From: an uncultured Prevotellaceae bacterium
GTDB taxonomy: Bacteria > Bacteroidota > Bacteroidia > Bacteroidales > Bacteroidaceae
NCBI GenBank assembly: GCA_945827465.1
Contig: CALZOH010000067.1
Coordinates: forward strand, 1-14,053
DNA length: 14,053 nucleotides
Direction: 5' to 3'
This document shows positions 7,638 through 14,053 of the stretch, piece after piece. Position 1 is the first letter of the stretch; every line of letters begins with the position of its first letter. The position numbers were made by a program, and so were the translations under genes. The notes below the pieces were generated by a model. That model was given only the letters and a program-made list of their open reading frames with translations. It was not told the origin of the DNA and did no database searches.

Positions 7638-9440
7638 TTAGTTAGTGTCACCACCAAGATCTATATCAAAAGTAAGACCCGGAGTCCATTGTAAATCTAC
7701 AGAGAGACCCAATTGCATGTTGGTAGCACGCAAGTCAGGAATCGTATTGTAGGCATTCTTCAATGTAGAAATCTTAGCCGTTACAGTTGTCTGATAGTCG
7801 GGCATGAATACGGCAGGATTGGTGATACCACCCGGATTTGTGATACCTGATTGAGCATTAGGATCCAATTTTCCCACCAAATAGAACTTACCATCTACAG
7901 GAACAACTCCCTGTACACCTTGGAACTCAACAGATGAATTGTTTTGAAATTCAATGGCGAAACTTACTGACTGTTCAGTGTTACTGCCACCTAATTGATT
8001 AGGCAAAACCATTGTATAGTTCACAGTTGCATCTTCAGGAGTAGAGGCAGAATACTTTGCGCACATGCCTGTCGTTACGTCCTTATCATAAATGTGTCGA
8101 GTGAGACTTTGAGCATCAGCCGGCAAGAAGTTATAACCCACTTGTGTTGGCTGTCCACCGATGATCACACCGGTAATCTTGAATCCATCAGCAGGTACGT
8201 TCACGGTCTTGGCTGTTGAACCTTCTGATCCTGTAGTCGCATCAGATAACTTTTGAGCAGTGCAGTATGCGCTCAACTTCAAGTTAGCAACACCATATTG
8301 AATGTTGTTCTTCAAAGCAATGGCGCGAGTAGTTGCCGTAACTTTTGCATTGTCAGAATTGAAGCTGTTCCAGAAATTGGAATTTCCACCACTAACCCAA
8401 TCCGCAACATTTGCAGGCCAATTATCATACGTGCTCGTAGAAGTTCTGATATCGGTACTGATGAAGTAATACAAAGAAGCAGGATAAGTAAGAGTAGTGG
8501 GATCAAGAATAGGAATACTGGTCAAGCCACTATTATTATCATAGCTAAAAGAATTATTCTGAAATGTGAGTTGTACAGCTCCATCCGGCAAATTGAGATT
8601 GCGAGGATAGGTTAAAGATGTCGTCAAGGTATAGACACCAGGGTCTTGAGATGTTTCACTTGCTGTGAAATGATTACTCGTAATGGCTGTACGAATTGCG
8701 GTAGCAATAGTCTTATTGCCACCTTCCGCTCCATCTGCCCAAATAGCTACAGCATTATAGAGATTCTCCAAAGCTGCCTTGATGCTGTTGGCAGAACCGG
8801 CCTTTAAGTTTTTAAAGCTTGCATAAAGCTTACCGAGGCCGGTATCAGAAGACTGACTAGACCAATTCGACACTGCTGCTACTGCATTCAAAACACTCAA
8901 CAATTGTGTTTTCTCCTCATTTTCTATGGAAGTGGCGATTTGTTGCAGCTTAAAGTTGATAGCATCGGTAGAAGCACCAATTGTTGCATCCAATACACCT
9001 TTTGAGAATTTGTCATTTACATTTTCACCCTGGGGAGCAACAGCATAGAACAAGAAATGAGAAGTACCTACAGGAACATTCACATCCGAGTAAATTTTTG
9101 AAGATGTGGTAGTGGTAATCCCGTTATTAATATCAGCTAATTTAATATCAGAGGAATATGAGGTATTTGCCCCAGGTTGCTCCGCAAAAGACAATAGATG
9201 GATCTTCTCCATACCCAAGAAATTGCTATTATTGTTCTGAGTATTTTCAGCAGACATACGCGAAGAAGGTGTTGCTGCACGTGGAATATTTATGGCAAAC
9301 TGCGTTTTTACGGCTTTGCCATCAAAGGAAGGGTTGTTCTCAACGGCGTCATCATCCGAAGAACAAGCTGTGAAACCAATGCCTACGAAAGCTATCGCTC
9401 CCAGGTAGGCCAACTTTGTTAGATTTTTCATTTTCATCAT
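7638..9440 (-). CDS. Mfa1-family fimbrillin, probable major shaft subunit
   Basis: This 600-residue lipoprotein has a signal peptide ending GFTAC (Cys26), followed by SSDDD, an acidic surface-export-like signal. Two Arg residues could be processing sites: R54 (IPR/AAT, 28 after the Cys) and R61 (SSR/MS), the latter conserved in the upstream paralogue. Mfa1-type motifs include PASLYYFISTDI, NVPADGFKITGVIIGG, KFYLVGKLDP and the C-terminal block LKNAYNTIPDLR, ending in a regular SVDLQWTPGLTFDIDLG strand region expected to act in donor-strand assembly. It is rich in Asn, Ser and Thr. Its DNA is visibly more AT-rich than its paralogue and neighbours, which could mean a different origin or selection for high expression. 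The N-terminus offers Met1, Met2 or Met4. The 39 bp AT-rich gap upstream has TAAATTTA, one base from a -7 box, but no good -33 partner. Confidence 0.85.
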   Translation of the reverse strand: MMKMKNLTKLAYLGAIAFVGIGFTACSSDDDAVENNPSFDGKAVKTQFAINIPRAATPSSRMSAENTQNNNSNFLGMEKIHLLSFAEQPGANTSYSSDIKLADINNGITTTTSSKIYSDVNVPVGTSHFLFYAVAPQGENVNDKFSKGVLDATIGASTDAINFKLQQIATSIENEEKTQLLSVLNAVAAVSNWSSQSSDTGLGKLYASFKNLKAGSANSIKAALENLYNAVAIWADGAEGGNKTIATAIRTAITSNHFTASETSQDPGVYTLTTSLTYPRNLNLPDGAVQLTFQNNSFSYDNNSGLTSIPILDPTTLTYPASLYYFISTDIRTSTSTYDNWPANVADWVSGGNSNFWNSFNSDNAKVTATTRAIALKNNIQYGVANLKLSAYCTAQKLSDATTGSEGSTAKTVNVPADGFKITGVIIGGQPTQVGYNFLPADAQSLTRHIYDKDVTTGMCAKYSASTPEDATVNYTMVLPNQLGGSNTEQSVSFAIEFQNNSSVEFQGVQGVVPVDGKFYLVGKLDPNAQSGITNPGGITNPAVFMPDYQTTVTAKISTLKNAYNTIPDLRATNMQLGLSVDLQWTPGLTFDIDLGGDTN

Positions 9441-9479
9441 CTAAATCGTTATAAATTTATTACTATATATGTTTGTTGA

Positions 9480-11252
9480 TTATTCTAAAGGCAAAGTACC
9501 CGAACCGGCCGAGTTCCAATCACTCACCTGGGTAATACCCATCTCGAGATGAGGCGCACGCAAGTCGGGAATGACGTTGTAAGCATTGCGCAGAGAAGTG
9601 ATGACGAGGTTGGCCGTCGTCAGATGGTCTTGCTCGATGACCTTCTCACCTGTTTCCGGTTGGAGCGTTCCCACCAAGTAGAAGCGACTACCGGCATACA
9701 CCATTTGTCCATTAAAGCCCAGAAAGGCACGTCCGGTGTTGTTCTCTAACTCGATGGCTACGGTCACTTCCTGACCGGCATCCGTCTCAACAGCCAAAGT
9801 ATGGGTGTAGACAACGGGAGCGGTCGTCGTTACGCTGATGTTGGTGAATTGATTGTCGAAAACCACATATTCCGACGCATTGTTCTTGGGAAGGAATTGC
9901 CAGTCCAGATTCTTCTGTTTGGAGAAGAACACGCCGGTCAAGGGGAATCCTGCCGCAGGCACATCCACCAGTGAAGCATCGTAAGCCGAGAGTTGGGCGG
10001 CGTTGCACTTCACGCCCACGTCCAACCGTCCCACGGCATATTGCACGGGCTGCACCATGGCCAACGACTTGGCACTGCTCGTCACGCTCGTGCCGTCGTC
10101 ATATCGGCTGAGTATATTGTCCCAACTATTGTCGTCGGTATAGTATGTCTGCATTTCCTCATTCGACACTTTGATGTCGGTATTCACGAAGTAGTACAAG
10201 CTCGGGGGATAGGCATAGGCGGCCAACGAAGGAATGGCATAAGGGAAGTTGATGCCGTCGGTCTTCGGATCGAAGTAAGGAACGAACTCTCCCGAACCGG
10301 AACCTTCGCTGCTGTCTTCCCACTCCATGCACGCCACCCCGTCGGGCAAGCCAATCACGTCGGGATAGTTTTGGTAGTCGGACAAGAGATTGAGCGTTTG
10401 CCCTCCGTCCTTCACCTCGGCATACGTCTCTACCTTTTCCATAATGGCCTTGGCCATCTCGTCACCCGAGAAGTTGGTGTTGAGATTCACATAAAGGTCT
10501 TGCAAAAGAGCACGCACAGAGTTGGACGAACCGGCAATGTTCTTGGTGATCTGCGTCCACAACTCCTGGATCTCGGATACCTGGGTATAATCCTTCCAAG
10601 CTACCACGTCGGCATTAATCGTTACCGTAGTATTCACCACGTCCGTCAGCAAACCTGCCAAAGCCTTGCCCTTCGCATGTGGTTGGCCAGTGTCGTCGGT
10701 ATAGATTGATTGCAAGGAAAACTCCACCTTGTCCAATCCGTCGAACGAGGCAAAACCCGATTCACGCAAACAGCCCACCTCGTGAAGATAGGCATTGCCG
10801 TTGGAAATAGCATTGGAAGTAGCTACGCCATAAAACAGCAAGCGTCGGGTGCCCGAAGGAACATACATCTTATTATATAGGGCCGTATTCTTTCCCGTCA
10901 TAGACGGCAACGTGTTACCCACCGGGGTATTGTCGGGGCACAGCAACAGGTAGGGCTCCAAATACTCACCCGAAGGAGCGGTTGAAGCGGTGATATTATC
11001 AACCGAGAAGGGAAGGATGTGGATGTTCTCTATTCCACGGAAGGGCTGCCCTTCCTGCACCACGGCATCGCTCATACGTGAACTCACCGACACGCTCTTG
11101 CCGAGCGCCAAAGCCAGCTGTGCCTCGGCTGCGCCTTCGGCCTCGGGCATACGCGTCACGGGCTCCACATCGATCGAACAGGCGGCCAACGTGAGCACGC
11201 CCATTCCGAGGGTGGCATCGACAAAGCACTTTTTAATCTGACTCATTTTCAT
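9480..11252 (-). CDS. Mfa1-family fimbrillin paralogue
   Basis: This 590-residue lipoprotein has its signal ending TLAAC (Cys25); SSRMS with R59 aligns to the same motif in the following fimbrillin. The two proteins share order and spacing of many blocks: GIENIHILPF, VPSGTRRLLFYGVA, SSNSVRALLQDLY, YPPSLYYFVNTDI, VDVPAAGFPLTGVFF, RFYLVGTLQP and LRNAYNVIPDLRAPHLEMG. The last 23 residues have the same length as in the paralogue but lack its alternating hydrophobic pattern (TQVSDWNSAGSGTLPLE). If the C-terminus supplies the donor strand, this subunit may occupy a special place, for example a minor or terminal one. No SDDD-type acidic run follows its Cys. GC is high, like the flanking genes and unlike the paralogue. 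The stop is followed after 39 bp by that paralogue. Confidence 0.83.
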   Translation of the reverse strand: MKMSQIKKCFVDATLGMGVLTLAACSIDVEPVTRMPEAEGAAEAQLALALGKSVSVSSRMSDAVVQEGQPFRGIENIHILPFSVDNITASTAPSGEYLEPYLLLCPDNTPVGNTLPSMTGKNTALYNKMYVPSGTRRLLFYGVATSNAISNGNAYLHEVGCLRESGFASFDGLDKVEFSLQSIYTDDTGQPHAKGKALAGLLTDVVNTTVTINADVVAWKDYTQVSEIQELWTQITKNIAGSSNSVRALLQDLYVNLNTNFSGDEMAKAIMEKVETYAEVKDGGQTLNLLSDYQNYPDVIGLPDGVACMEWEDSSEGSGSGEFVPYFDPKTDGINFPYAIPSLAAYAYPPSLYYFVNTDIKVSNEEMQTYYTDDNSWDNILSRYDDGTSVTSSAKSLAMVQPVQYAVGRLDVGVKCNAAQLSAYDASLVDVPAAGFPLTGVFFSKQKNLDWQFLPKNNASEYVVFDNQFTNISVTTTAPVVYTHTLAVETDAGQEVTVAIELENNTGRAFLGFNGQMVYAGSRFYLVGTLQPETGEKVIEQDHLTTANLVITSLRNAYNVIPDLRAPHLEMGITQVSDWNSAGSGTLPLE

Positions 11253-11288
11253 TCTATATCACGTTAGGGCAACACACCGCTGAATCGG

Positions 11289-12611
11289 TTATTCTTTTCT
11301 GAGTTGCAAGAGATTCTTTCGGGCCTGTTCATTACCGGCTGCAGCCGCCCGACGGAAACAGGCGATCGCCTCCTCTTCGTGTCCGGTCTGATAGAGGGCC
11401 ACGCCAAGGGCGTTCTGTGCCCGTTCATCCTCCCGATAGGGTTGCAAGAGGTCAAGCGCCTCGCTGTAGCGTTCCTGACGGAGCAACTCCGACGCCCGAT
11501 TGATGGCAGCAGCTGCTTCGTCGGGCACGTAGTCATAATAAATGCGCAGGTAACCCGAGTTGCGCTGGTCGAGCAAGACGTTTTGCAAGAGATAACGATA
11601 GGTCTTACCGCCGTTATGACGCTTCATGAGACGTTCGCGACGGTCAACATCGGATTCTTCTCTGATGATGCGCAAAATCTCCTCACTGCCTTCAAAGGCT
11701 TGTTCCTCTACCTGGTCACGCAGTTCGGTCCAAGCCTCACCGCCTGCCGAGAGTTCAAAAAGACTGTCGGGCAACGATACGCGCTCCTGCACATAGCGGC
11801 GGAGCGCCTCGGCACGCTGTTCCGACAACCATTGGTTGCGTTTTACGGGACCTTCGACCGACGCCAAGCCAATAATCTGAATCTTACAGATGACGTTGGT
11901 GGTATCGGCCAGCACCTCACGCGTCAACTGCACAATGCGGTCGAGCACGTCGGCATTCTGACGATAGTCGCGACGAATGTCCACCTTGTCAAGGGGGAAG
12001 TGTACGTAGAGCATGCCCTTCTCACGACGAAGGATGCGGGTATCATCATAAGGACGATAAGAGGAGATATGAGCCAACACCGGGTTGGATATTTCCAGTT
12101 CGGCGGCACGGCCATGACGATCGGCCACAGCCTTCACTTCAGGATGGAACGGCAGTTGGTAAGCAAACGAGGGGTAGCTGACCGTGTGCAAGGTCTTCAC
12201 CGAACAGCAGCCTTCCTCTTCGTGCACCACCTGCAACTGCAAGTCGCCCTGGCGCAACCAAGGATATTCGTCGAGCGAAAGGCAGAGGCGACGACTCACT
12301 TCGGCAGGCATCGTAGCTGCTGCGAGATAAGGAGGCTCGTCACCTTTACGGTTCAACACGTAGTCGCGATGGAGCAAACGGGCGTTGCGTGCGCCACGCA
12401 CCGTCACCGGTTCAAGTCGAAGGGTATCGCCATGACCGCAGAGCAACGGCGTGGACACCGTAGCATAATCGGAAGCCGGACGCACTAAGGGCAGAGGATA
12501 TTCCACCACCAATGAGTCGCGATAAGAGAAGGTGCGTAGTTCCTGCTGCGCCGAGGCAACGAGAGGCAATCCTATCAAACACATCCGAATCAATCCTTTT
12601 ACCAACTTCAT
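11289..12611 (-). CDS. DUF3868 / OmpA-like periplasmic protein with C-terminal TPR
   Basis: This 440-residue protein has a cleavable signal peptide (VASA/QQ at 21-22) and no lipobox. Residues to about 135 fit the DUF3868 N-terminal domain. Residues about 190-290 look OmpA-C-like, with IQIIGLASVEG and NQWLSEQRAEALRRYV. Residues about 370-435 form TPR helices (AQNALGVALYQTGHEEEAIACFRRA). In an ungapped alignment with E. coli OmpA, the peptidoglycan-binding Arg286 is kept (Arg266) but Asp271 is Ser251. I start at ATG 12611, 7 bp after the upstream stop, since it begins the signal peptide; an ATG at 12638 adds nine residues and overlaps the upstream gene. The gene probably encodes an envelope scaffold for pilus export or assembly; the role is inferred from neighbours only. 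Confidence 0.83.
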   Translation of the reverse strand: MKLVKGLIRMCLIGLPLVASAQQELRTFSYRDSLVVEYPLPLVRPASDYATVSTPLLCGHGDTLRLEPVTVRGARNARLLHRDYVLNRKGDEPPYLAAATMPAEVSRRLCLSLDEYPWLRQGDLQLQVVHEEEGCCSVKTLHTVSYPSFAYQLPFHPEVKAVADRHGRAAELEISNPVLAHISSYRPYDDTRILRREKGMLYVHFPLDKVDIRRDYRQNADVLDRIVQLTREVLADTTNVICKIQIIGLASVEGPVKRNQWLSEQRAEALRRYVQERVSLPDSLFELSAGGEAWTELRDQVEEQAFEGSEEILRIIREESDVDRRERLMKRHNGGKTYRYLLQNVLLDQRNSGYLRIYYDYVPDEAAAAINRASELLRQERYSEALDLLQPYREDERAQNALGVALYQTGHEEEAIACFRRAAAAGNEQARKNLLQLRKE

Positions 12612-12618
12612 AGCCGCC

Positions 12619-13233
12619 TCATTTAATGTTATACACAATGTTCAGCCCTATCTTCGGCATCACGAAGGGCTTGCGGTCACGACCGTAATAGGTGCCGCAA
12701 TGGGCACAATCATAATTCTTGAACCAAGTATAGCCGACATCCAATCCGCCCTCGGCTTCAATGCTCCAATGCGGACTGAGTATCCAGGAATAACCATAGA
12801 AAGCACCCACAGCCACCAGGTCACCCTGACGACGGTGAGTGCGAACTGAAGGATACAAGCCGAACGGGAAATGCACGTTACCGACATTGTAATGACTGTA
12901 AACAGCATTTACCCCAACGAAGTCACGACTGAAGGCAGAACACAACCAATAACGCGCCTCGGGTGCAAAGAGGAAATGCTTCCACTTGCGCTCATGGCGG
13001 TCATTGCTCGGCCACGGAAGGTAACCGGCGTTCAAACCCGCAGTCCAACGAGGAGACAACAACACTTCGACCCCCAAATTGGGAGTGAGTGCGGCATCGT
13101 AAAGGAAATTGTTTTTAATGGCTACCTTCTGCGCCGAGACTTGACTCAGTACGCATGAAAATAGTATCAACATCCAAAAACAGATACGTATTTGCCACCT
13201 ATGAACGGTCCTTGAGAGGTATCCTTTCATCAT
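12619..13233 (-). CDS. DUF3575 outer-membrane beta-barrel protein
   Basis: This 204-residue protein, first in the operon, has a signal peptide cleaved near VSA/QK (34/35). The mature part has the DUF3575 pattern: VAIKNNFLYDAALTPNLGVE, then LSPRWTAGLNAGYLPWPSN, KWKHFLFAPEARYW, GYSWILSPHWSIEAEGGLDVGYTWF, and a final strand MPKIGLNIVYNIK. Alternating hydrophobic strands and aromatic girdles suggest a small 8-strand-type barrel. Cys178 and Cys181 (CAHC) form an unexplained close pair near the C-terminus. Two adjacent ATGs (13233, 13230) are possible starts. There is no Shine-Dalgarno sequence. It is found next to DUF3868 genes and fimbrillins in Bacteroidales; a role as the membrane part of the pilus platform is inference. 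Confidence 0.83.
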   Translation of the reverse strand: MMKGYLSRTVHRWQIRICFWMLILFSCVLSQVSAQKVAIKNNFLYDAALTPNLGVEVLLSPRWTAGLNAGYLPWPSNDRHERKWKHFLFAPEARYWLCSAFSRDFVGVNAVYSHYNVGNVHFPFGLYPSVRTHRRQGDLVAVGAFYGYSWILSPHWSIEAEGGLDVGYTWFKNYDCAHCGTYYGRDRKPFVMPKIGLNIVYNIK

Positions 13234-13254
13234 TTATTACATCAATTCTCGTGG

Positions 13255-13290
13255 CAAATTTACTTAATTATAATATACGACGTGACCAAA
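13255..13290 (-). promoter_or_regulatory. Candidate operon promoter (Bacteroidetes -7 box TAAATTTG)
   Basis: On the operon sense strand TAAATTTG (13255-13262) matches the Bacteroidetes primary-sigma -7 consensus TAnnTTTG at every fixed position. The nearest TTTG that could be a -33 element (13287-13290) is 24 bases away, longer than the usual 19-21. The box ends 21 bases before the first ATG, leaving a short leader. An alternative lies upstream: TTTG at 13363-13366, 21 bases, then TATAAT at 13336-13341, which would put the G tract just inside the transcript. I cannot decide between them. Confidence 0.4.
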
Positions 13291-13309
13291 TTTGTAACTA
13301 TTCAAATTA

Positions 13310-13319
13310 CCCCCCCCCC
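13310..13319. repeat. Homopolymer tract of ten C (G10 on operon sense strand)
   Basis: Ten uninterrupted C lie inside otherwise very AT-rich DNA, 76 bp upstream of the first operon ATG and about 48 bp upstream of the candidate -7 box. Such tracts change length by slipped-strand mispairing and often drive on/off or graded expression of surface structures when placed near promoters. No other homopolymer of this length is in the window. Confidence 0.9.
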
Positions 13320-13425
13320 GAAAAATTAACATCATATTATACTTTAAATATTTATTTAACATCAAACTGACAGTGCAGTAAGCAATATCAAGATACGCAA
13401 AGGAATACATCACAAAATTAAATGC

Positions 13426-13499
13426 GCCATCCATCACCACATCCCAACGAATAAACGGTAAATTAAGTAGGGGCGTATCGCATACGCCCTCACGTGAGC
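13426..13499 (+). repeat. Dispersed repeat, copy 3, with palindromic core
   Basis: Positions 13467-13490 match the palindromic core of the copies at the left end. The part 13426-13466 resembles the sequence before copy 1. On the other side, the 33 bases 13467-13499 match the reverse complement of the copy 2 region (168-200) with one mismatch. Only a single palindrome is present here, without the inverted partner seen at 64-201. Confidence 0.8.
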
Positions 13500-13669
13500 G
13501 AGGAGTCACAACAAACGATATACATTGAATGGTGGATTGTTCGATGCCTTGATTTCGGGGCTGTAGAAAATCAGTAAGGATTGTTATAAGGCTAATAAAG
13601 ATCATCTCAATAGACCATTAGCATGATAATGATAGTGGCTATTAATTATAGATTCCCGTTCTGGCTTTA
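13500..13669. other. Non-coding spacer, nothing recognised
   Basis: This is AT-rich intergenic DNA between the dispersed repeat and the tandem array. I see no convincing gene, tRNA, terminator or promoter. An open frame crossing 13264-13605 on the minus strand translates the repeat palindrome and the homopolymer tract and has no protein-like character. Confidence 0.6.
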
Positions 13670-14010
13670 CTGTTTTGCATCGTGAACAATAAGGCATGGA
13701 ACATTTGCATGGAGGTTTTACACAAGGAACAATCGGTCTTTGAACATTTGCAGGGCGGTTTTACACAAGGAACAAAAGGTCCTTGAACGTTTGCATGACG
13801 GTTTTGCGTCGTGAACAAAAGGGCATTGAACGTTTGCATGGCGGTTTTGCACGTGTACAAAAGGTCCTTGAACGTTTACATGGAGGTTTTGCACGTGTGC
13901 AAAAAGGCCTTGAAGTTAGTTCATGGGGGTTTTGGATGTGTACAAAAAGGTATTGAAGTTACTTCAAGGGGTTTTTGCACGTGTACAAAAGGGTATTGAG
14001 GTAGTGTAAG
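13670..14010. repeat. Tandem repeat array, about seven units of 42-43 bp
   Basis: Units begin TTGAACGTTTGCATGG or close variants at 13697, 13740, 13783, 13826, 13868, 13910 and 13953, with a partial unit before (from about 13670) and the start of another at 13996. Lengths are 43, 43, 43, 42, 42, 43 and 43. Each has a purine/T-rich half and a TTTTGCACGTGTACAAAA-like imperfect palindrome; in the fifth unit (13887-13904) it is a perfect 8 bp inverted repeat with a GT centre. The last two units have changed the first half (TTGAAGTTA). Unit length is not a multiple of three, so the short open frames across it (13642-13860 minus, 13811-13999 plus) are not credible genes. The repeats are contiguous with no unique spacers, so this is not CRISPR. 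Confidence 0.88.
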
Positions 14011-14053
14011 TTGAACTGTGTCAAGACCATTTCCTTTATTATATTAACCTCAG

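Larger units (their letters stand above)
220..13233 (-). other. Putative type V (Mfa1-like) pilus operon, eight genes
   Basis: Eight consecutive same-strand genes are packed with gaps of 7, 36, 39, 104, 20, 0 and 10 bp, which suggests one transcript starting upstream of 13233. The order is barrel protein, OmpA-like protein, two fimbrillins, anchor, three accessory lipoproteins. The Mfa1 to Mfa2 to accessory part parallels the mfa1-mfa5 cluster of Porphyromonas gingivalis. The DUF3575/DUF3868 pair in front is typical of such loci in Bacteroides and Prevotella. Co-transcription is inferred from spacing. The only gap large enough for a separate control element is 7534-7637. No protease, sigma factor, recombinase or two-component gene is present in the window. 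Confidence 0.85.

Noticed and set aside
11304..12488. 394-codon open frame antisense to the OmpA-like gene
   Set aside because: It mirrors a well-supported gene with signal peptide and domains; antisense openness follows from the codon bias. The same applies to antisense frames at 6496-7569 and 679-1530.
24..13490. Flanking repeats as attachment sites of an integrated element
   Set aside because: No integrase, tRNA or mobility gene is present, and a further copy of the palindrome occurs in the inverted doublet, which suggests a dispersed family.
13234..13500. Invertible promoter as in Bacteroides capsule loci
   Set aside because: I found no pair of longer inverted repeats flanking the promoter region and no recombinase gene in the window.
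13264..13605. 113-codon open frame on the minus strand upstream of the operon
   Set aside because: It runs through the dispersed palindrome and the G10 tract, has no recognisable protein features and no family resemblance; it is probably chance.
13642..13999. Short Cys-rich open frames on both strands over the tandem repeats
   Set aside because: Units of 42-43 bp shift the frame, so successive repeats encode different peptides; openness on both strands is a by-product of the repeat.
13670..14010. CRISPR array
   Set aside because: Units are contiguous, similar along their full length and without unique spacers; no cas genes are nearby.

Overview
The window looks like a chromosomal segment from a member of the Bacteroidales (Prevotella/Bacteroides-like; genus not resolvable by eye). 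Three things point there. The protein families are Bacteroidetes-typical: Mfa1/Mfa2-type fimbrillins, DUF3575 and DUF3868. Most start codons lack Shine-Dalgarno sequences. There is a perfect TAnnTTTG-type -7 box upstream of the first gene. All supportable genes lie on the minus strand and are read from right (13233) to left (220) as one compact operon encoding a type V (FimA/Mfa1-like) pilus.

Layout in transcription order: a small outer-membrane beta-barrel protein (DUF3575, 12619-13233); a periplasmic DUF3868/OmpA-like protein with a C-terminal TPR (11289-12611); two tandem paralogous Mfa1-like fimbrillins (9480-11252 and 7638-9440); a FimB/Mfa2-type anchor lipoprotein (6511-7533); and three accessory or tip lipoproteins of rising size (4880-6490, 2615-4879, 220-2604). 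Gaps are 0 to 39 bp except for 104 bp between the second fimbrillin and the anchor gene. That gap holds a long hairpin which buries a perfect Shine-Dalgarno sequence.

The flanks are non-coding and repeat-rich. Upstream of the operon (13234-14053) are a candidate promoter, an uninterrupted run of ten C (G on the operon sense strand), one copy of a dispersed palindromic repeat, and an array of about seven 42-43 bp tandem units. Downstream (1-219) are two inverted copies of the same palindromic repeat, forming a REPIN/MITE-like unit. A 65 bp version of the repeat therefore brackets the operon in direct orientation.

How the genes probably work together: the six lipoproteins are exported and anchored through an N-terminal Cys. 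Five of the six have an [S/T]R site 29-35 residues after that Cys, where an Arg-specific protease would release the donor-strand groove. The anchor lacks such a site at that distance and would stay lipidated. The two fimbrillins build the shaft and the three large proteins form the tip. One tip protein ends in a C-type-lectin-like domain. The DUF3575 and DUF3868/OmpA-like proteins may form an envelope platform.

Most interesting signals: the poly-G tract (possible phase variation), the SD-masking hairpin, AT-rich (swapped-looking) 3' ends of two tip genes plus an AT-rich fimbrillin gene, and an OmpA-like domain missing its peptidoglycan-binding Asp.
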